A stretch of DNA of 10,519 nt from SAR202 cluster bacterium (lineage in GTDB: Bacteria; Chloroflexota; Dehalococcoidia; SAR202; GCA-002694895): contig VFGQ01000015.1 of assembly GCA_009391605.1 (NCBI GenBank), positions 1-10,519 of the forward strand. The letters are read 5' to 3'. The notes under the pieces are model-generated. The model did not search any database. It worked only from the letters and a program-made list of their open reading frames with translations, and was not told the DNA's origin. Of this stretch, positions 7,408 through 10,519 are shown piece by piece. Within the stretch, counting starts at the first letter, position 1; each line of letters begins with the position of its first letter. The position numbers were made by a program, and so were the translations under genes.

Positions 7408-8511
7408 ATGTTTAAAACAAAAGCAGCAGTATTATATGAAGCAAACAAGCCTTTGCAAATTGATAAATTAAATCAGGAAGAACCAAGACATGGAGAAGTC
7501 AGAGTAAGGACTTCAGTAGCTGGAATATGCGCATCTGATCATCATTATATGAAAGGAGAATTGAAAATGCCTATGCCCGTTGTATTGGGTCATGAAGGTT
7601 CAGGTTTTGTTGAATCTATTGGTCCCGGTGTTAATAATTTCAAGCCTGGAGATAGAGTTATTACTGCATTCATATCTGGTTGTGGTAATTGTACATATTG
7701 TTTAAGTGGATTTGTAAATCTATGTACAACAAGTGCTGCATTAAATACAAAACAATATGATGGAACATTAAGACTTAAACATGGTGATAAATCTATACAT
7801 CAAATGCAAAAATTGGGTTTATTTTCAGAATATTTAATTTGCCCTCAACAATCTTTATATTTATTGCCAGATGAAGTACCTATGGATGTAGCAGCCTTAA
7901 TAGGTTGCTGTGTTACTACTGGTATAGGAGCGGTGCTTAATCAACAAGCATCTAAACCTGGCATAGATATTGTAGTATATGGTTTGGGTGGTGTAGGTTT
8001 AAGTGCTATTATGGGTGCGCAAATATTAAATTGTAATAATATAATTGCAGTAGATATAAAAGATCACAAATTAGAATTTGCTATGAAATTTGGTGCTACT
8101 CATACAATAAATTCTGTAAAATCAGATCCAGTGGAAGAAATTATGGCTATAACTGGCTCGGGTGTAGATATATCACTTGATACCTTTGGTAGAGGCTCTG
8201 TAACAAATCAAGCAATACAATCTACTAAACGAAAAGGTACAACAGTTATCGTGGGGCTTGCTCCAATTGGTGATACAGTAAATGCTGATATGATTGGATT
8301 ATGTAGAGATCAAAAAACATTAATTGGAAGCTTTTACGGATCTATTAGCCCTCATGAAAGCTTTAGACAGATTATAAAACATTATTTAAAAGGTGAAATT
8401 GACATAAGATCATTAGTTGAAAGAACATATAAATTAGAACAAATAAATGATGCTTTTTATGATCTTGAAAATGGGCTTGATGGACGTGGTATTATAATTT
8501 ACCCAAATTAA
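7408..8511 (+). CDS. Zinc-dependent alcohol dehydrogenase (MDR superfamily, two-zinc type)
   Basis: This 367-residue protein is a complete medium-chain dehydrogenase that would interconvert an alcohol and an aldehyde or ketone in the cytosol. The catalytic-zinc ligands are visible as Cys41 (GICASD), His62 (GHEGSG) and Cys167 in LIGCCVTTG. Four structural-zinc cysteines (92, 95, 98, 106) follow the usual GCGNCTYC...C spacing. The Rossmann fold has GLGGVG (192-197), and Asp216 ending the second strand (AVDIKDHK) points to NAD rather than NADP. The overall pattern is nearest to class III-like and thiol-adduct dehydrogenases, but I cannot name the substrate. Unusually, Cys168 directly follows the third catalytic ligand, where most relatives have Gly. 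Translation is driven by the AGGAGG site in the gene before it. Its stop lies 2 bases from the stop of the convergent aminotransferase. Confidence 0.92.
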   Translation: MFKTKAAVLYEANKPLQIDKLNQEEPRHGEVRVRTSVAGICASDHHYMKGELKMPMPVVLGHEGSGFVESIGPGVNNFKPGDRVITAFISGCGNCTYCLSGFVNLCTTSAALNTKQYDGTLRLKHGDKSIHQMQKLGLFSEYLICPQQSLYLLPDEVPMDVAALIGCCVTTGIGAVLNQQASKPGIDIVVYGLGGVGLSAIMGAQILNCNNIIAVDIKDHKLEFAMKFGATHTINSVKSDPVEEIMAITGSGVDISLDTFGRGSVTNQAIQSTKRKGTTVIVGLAPIGDTVNADMIGLCRDQKTLIGSFYGSISPHESFRQIIKHYLKGEIDIRSLVERTYKLEQINDAFYDLENGLDGRGIIIYPN

Positions 8512-8513
8512 AA

Positions 8514-9740
8514 TTAATCTACAATTCTTTGGAAGGTTTTTTGTAATCTTTCGGTAGCTTCTTTTAATTCCTCTAATGTGGATTTGCTAAATGCCATTCG
8601 AACATGAGAAGTCCATTTATTTTCATCTCTATCAATGTAAAATAAAGATCCTGAGGGAAACATTACCCCATCATCAGATGCTGCTTTCCTAAGTTCTTTA
8701 TTAGTAACACCTTTGATTGAAACCCAAAGAAAAAAACCGCCTGATGGTTTCTGGAATTGAACATATGGTTCACAGTTATTAATTAAATTTTCTGTAAAAT
8801 ATTCCATTTTTTGTCTGTATATTTGCCTCATTTCATTAACATGATCATTCAATAAATTGTTTGAAAGATATAAAGACAAAGCTCTATGAATTAAAGGGCT
8901 ATTACCCATATCAAATCTAGTTTGAGAACATGCCTGTATTATCGATTCATGTGCTTGTACCCACCCTACCCTAATACCAGTAGAAATTATTTTACTAAAT
9001 GTACCTAGCTTGATAACTTTATTGCTATTATCTAAAGAAAATAATGGAGTGGGTTGTTTTTCATGAAAATATAATTCAGAGTAAGTAGCATCTTCAACTA
9101 TAAATATATCTTCTGACGAAGCAATATTACATAATTCAGCTTTTACTTTTTCTGAGGTAAGAATTCCTGTTGGATTATGAAAATCAGGAATTGTATAAAT
9201 AAATTTAATATTTTTGCCTTTATTTTTCAAATTAGAAATTGTTGATTTTAAATCAGCGATGTCAATCCCATCTTCATTCATTTTCACTTCAACAACATCA
9301 CAATTAAAACCACGTATAGCTCTAACAGTACCCGAATATGATGGTTGTTCGACAATAACAACATCTTTTGGATCTAAAAGAGTTTTACATACATTTTCAA
9401 GAGCACCAGAACTACCGTTATGTATAATAAAATTATCCAATGTCAATTTTTTTCTATCAAGAACTGTTTGCCGTTTAGCAATTTGTTCTCTTAATCCATC
9501 ATAACCAAACCATCCTCCATAATTATAACTTCCCTCTGTTTCTTCTAAAGAAGCTTGTTTTAGCATTTGTGTGAAATCACTTATAGGTAAAGTAGGGAAA
9601 TCTGGAATTCCACCTGCTATTTGAATAGGGTTTGGGTGAGTAGTTTCTCCTCTGTAAGACATGCCTGCATCAGTAGGTGTCCCAGCTCCAATATTTAAAG
9701 CTGATATAGATAATTTGGATTTTATTATAGATTCTTTCAT
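8514..9740 (-). CDS. PLP-dependent aminotransferase, class I/II (2-aminoadipate / MocR-domain type)
   Basis: This 408-residue fold-type I enzyme would move an amino group between an amino acid and a 2-oxo acid using pyridoxal phosphate. Visible residues are the PLP lysine Lys250 in GTFSKIISTGIRVGW, the phosphate-binding Arg257, and the ring-binding Asp217 and Tyr220 in VEDATYSEL. HNPTG (188-192) is also present. Arg381 in HVRMAFS is the probable substrate-carboxylate ligand. The start of the domain (IQIAGGIPDF, then GSYNYGGWFGYDGLREQIA) matches the branch with 2-aminoadipate and kynurenine aminotransferases. The GntR-type DNA-binding domain of MocR regulators is absent, so this is an enzyme only. 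Which amino acid it uses cannot be read from the sequence. ATG-9740 has no Shine-Dalgarno, and a TATAAT sits 7 bases before it, which suggests a leaderless mRNA. It is divergent from the DUF3830 gene and convergent with the dehydrogenase. Confidence 0.92.
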   Translation of the reverse strand: MKESIIKSKLSISALNIGAGTPTDAGMSYRGETTHPNPIQIAGGIPDFPTLPISDFTQMLKQASLEETEGSYNYGGWFGYDGLREQIAKRQTVLDRKKLTLDNFIIHNGSSGALENVCKTLLDPKDVVIVEQPSYSGTVRAIRGFNCDVVEVKMNEDGIDIADLKSTISNLKNKGKNIKFIYTIPDFHNPTGILTSEKVKAELCNIASSEDIFIVEDATYSELYFHEKQPTPLFSLDNSNKVIKLGTFSKIISTGIRVGWVQAHESIIQACSQTRFDMGNSPLIHRALSLYLSNNLLNDHVNEMRQIYRQKMEYFTENLINNCEPYVQFQKPSGGFFLWVSIKGVTNKELRKAASDDGVMFPSGSLFYIDRDENKWTSHVRMAFSKSTLEELKEATERLQKTFQRIVD

Positions 9741-9747
9741 TTGAATT

Positions 9748-9753
9748 ATTATA
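9748..9753 (-). promoter_or_regulatory. -10 box (TATAAT) placed for a leaderless aminotransferase mRNA
   Basis: The minus strand reads TATAAT with 7 bases between it and ATG-9740, so the expected start of transcription falls on or next to the A of the ATG. A TTGAAA lies 20 bases upstream, longer than the usual spacer, so the -35 is doubtful. The lack of any Shine-Dalgarno at this gene supports the reading. Confidence 0.5.
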
Positions 9754-9767
9754 CACTAGAATAAGTT

Positions 9768-9773
9768 TATAAT
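9768..9773 (+). promoter_or_regulatory. Candidate -10 box (TATAAT) of the DUF3830 operon
   Basis: A plus-strand TATAAT lies 17 bases before ATG-9791, predicting a leader of about 10 bases without a ribosome site. With the opposing box at 9748-9753 it forms a compact back-to-back promoter pair in the 50-base gap. No good -35 hexamer was found. Confidence 0.4.
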
Positions 9774-9790
9774 TTTCAATTTAAATAGTC

Positions 9791-10210
9791 ATGAAAAACC
9801 AATATCTACATATAAAAAGTAAAGAATTAAATTTTAAAGCTAAATTATTATGGGATGATGCTCCTGAAACTTGTGAAGCGATATTAAAAATATTACCTTT
9901 AACAGGAAAATTGATGCAAACAAGATGGAGTGGATTTGGAGTTTGGATTGAATTAGGGGAAGTAGAAATTGATGAAGTTCCCTTTGAGAATAATACAATT
10001 TATTTAGCTAAAGGGGAAATAATGTTTTATCCTGGATTTGAATCAATGAAAGAAATAGTTATCCCTTATGATAAAGTTGCTTTTGCTAGTAAGGCTGGCC
10101 TTCATCCTGCCAATCATTTTGCAACTATAGAAGATTTGTCTGATGTATCGGAGTTAGGCCGTAGAGTGATTGAAGAAGGGCTTCAACCTGTAATATTTGA
10201 TATTAAATAA
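9791..10210 (+). CDS. DUF3830 family cyclophilin-like protein
   Basis: This 139-residue protein matches DUF3830, a small cyclophilin-like beta-barrel family of unknown function. Recognisable parts are LLWDDAPETCEAILKILPL (residues 19-37), the TRWSGFGVWIELG block (44-56), KGEIMFYPG (74-82) and FASKAGLHPANHFATI (97-112). Length is typical of the family. Such proteins are often found beside hydrolases and amino-acid or peptide-handling genes, which fits this window, but no reaction is established for them to my knowledge. ATG-9791 lacks a Shine-Dalgarno and would be read from a very short leader. The next gene starts 14 bases after its stop, so the two form an operon. Confidence 0.85.
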   Translation: MKNQYLHIKSKELNFKAKLLWDDAPETCEAILKILPLTGKLMQTRWSGFGVWIELGEVEIDEVPFENNTIYLAKGEIMFYPGFESMKEIVIPYDKVAFASKAGLHPANHFATIEDLSDVSELGRRVIEEGLQPVIFDIK

Positions 10211-10213
10211 ATA

Positions 10214-10218
10214 AAGGA
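10214..10218 (+). promoter_or_regulatory. Shine-Dalgarno (AAGGA) of the right-edge gene
   Basis: AAGGA ends 6 bases before ATG-10225, in the 14-base gap after the DUF3830 stop. It fixes the start of the partial gene and shows it to be an operon member. Confidence 0.65.
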
Positions 10219-10224
10219 TTAAGT

Positions 10225-10519
10225 ATGGAATTAATTAAAAAATATATATCAGATTTAAAAAACATTTCATGGATTTCATATGATGAAAATTCTGATGCTG
10301 TTTTTTATCAAGAAAATAGTGTTGTAATAAACTCAAATAAAAGAAAATCTAAAATATTTAAATTAGAACTGCAATCTGATATCACTTCAGAGATTACTGA
10401 AGGAGATAATGATTCAACGCCCAAAATTTCCCCAGATGGAAAAAATTTAGCATATATAAAAAAGAATAAAATTAGTGACAATTTAACACTTAATTCTTTA
10501 ATTATAAAAGATTTATCTA
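10225..10519 (+). CDS. N-terminal fragment of a probable S9-family (prolyl oligopeptidase-like) peptidase
   Basis: The frame is open for 98 codons from ATG-10225 to the right edge; the rest of the gene lies outside. The readable part is a propeller start: an opening helix, a strand pair (ISWISYDENSDAVFYQEN, residues 14-31), then the TolB/WD40-like blade motif DSTPKISPDGKNLAYI (63-78). That motif is standard in the N-terminal propeller of acylaminoacyl-peptidase and dipeptidyl-peptidase IV-like enzymes. The catalytic serine hydrolase domain would be C-terminal and cannot be seen, so a TolB-like or other propeller protein remains possible. No signal peptide is present, which favours a cytosolic acylaminoacyl-peptidase type over a periplasmic protein. 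A good Shine-Dalgarno precedes the start. Confidence 0.6.
   Translation, partial: MELIKKYISDLKNISWISYDENSDAVFYQENSVVINSNKRKSKIFKLELQSDITSEITEGDNDSTPKISPDGKNLAYIKKNKISDNLTLNSLIIKDLS

Noticed and set aside
8500..8530. Possible bidirectional terminator between the convergent dehydrogenase and aminotransferase genes
   Set aside because: Only a weak A/T inverted stretch (AATTAAAATTAAT) is present, with no GC-containing stem and no clean U-run. The stop codons are 2 bases apart, so any terminator would overlap coding sequence.
9214..9504. A 96-codon plus-strand open frame inside the aminotransferase
   Set aside because: It is antisense to a well-conserved aminotransferase segment, has no ribosome site and resembles no family; it is a shadow frame.
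8514..9740. Reading the aminotransferase as a MocR transcription regulator
   Set aside because: MocR proteins carry an N-terminal GntR winged-helix domain of about 70 residues. Here the aminotransferase fold begins within the first 40 residues, and no DNA-binding domain is present.
1..10519. CRISPR array, tRNA/rRNA, insertion sequence, prophage or defence system
   Set aside because: No spaced direct repeats, cloverleaf-like segments, transposase or integrase motifs or defence genes were found. Coding sequence fills nearly the whole window.

Overview
The window is a very AT-rich (roughly 30% G+C by eye, not counted), gene-dense stretch of bacterial chromosome. It holds ten protein-coding genes, two of them cut by the window edges. 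I see no RNA gene, mobile element, CRISPR array or long non-coding gap. Purine-rich Shine-Dalgarno sites (AGGAGG, AAGGG, AAAGGA) argue for a bacterium. The gene families (cytosolic Asp-box repeat protein, GGT-like Ntn-hydrolase, DUF3830 protein, AceE-like 'transketolase', S9-type peptidase) recall marine uncultivated lineages such as SAR202-like Chloroflexota. That placement is an impression and is not demonstrated by the sequence.

Region 1 (1-6492, minus strand) reads as one operon transcribed right to left. In order of transcription it holds a 67-residue unknown protein, a short AceE-like thiamine-diphosphate enzyme, a pyroglutamyl-peptidase with an intact Glu/Cys/His triad, a gamma-glutamyltransferase-family Ntn-hydrolase, and an Asp-box (BNR) beta-propeller protein running off the left edge. 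Gaps are about 63, 10, 38 and 20 bases. Region 2 (6570-8511, plus strand) is a two-gene unit: a CPPED1-like metallophosphoesterase and a zinc alcohol dehydrogenase, joined by a perfect Shine-Dalgarno inside the first gene's end. Region 3 (8514-9740, minus strand) is a lone PLP aminotransferase that meets the dehydrogenase tail to tail with 2 bases between them. Region 4 (9791 to the right edge, plus strand) is a DUF3830 cyclophilin-like gene followed by the start of a probable S9-family peptidase.

How the genes work together is inference. Several act, or belong to families that act, on peptides, amides and amino acids (pyroglutamyl-peptidase, GGT-like hydrolase, aminotransferase, probable peptidase). 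One handles 2-oxo acids or related ThDP chemistry, and one is an oxidoreductase. This suits a heterotroph scavenging amino-acid-derived organic matter. None of the proteins whose N-terminus is visible shows a signal peptide, so the chemistry is probably cytosolic. No single novel system is evident. The points most worth a second look are the GGT-like enzyme that seems to lack the gamma-glutamyl-binding residues, the bacterial CPPED1-like phosphatase, the AceE-like E1 without E2/E3 neighbours, and the apparently leaderless aminotransferase transcript.
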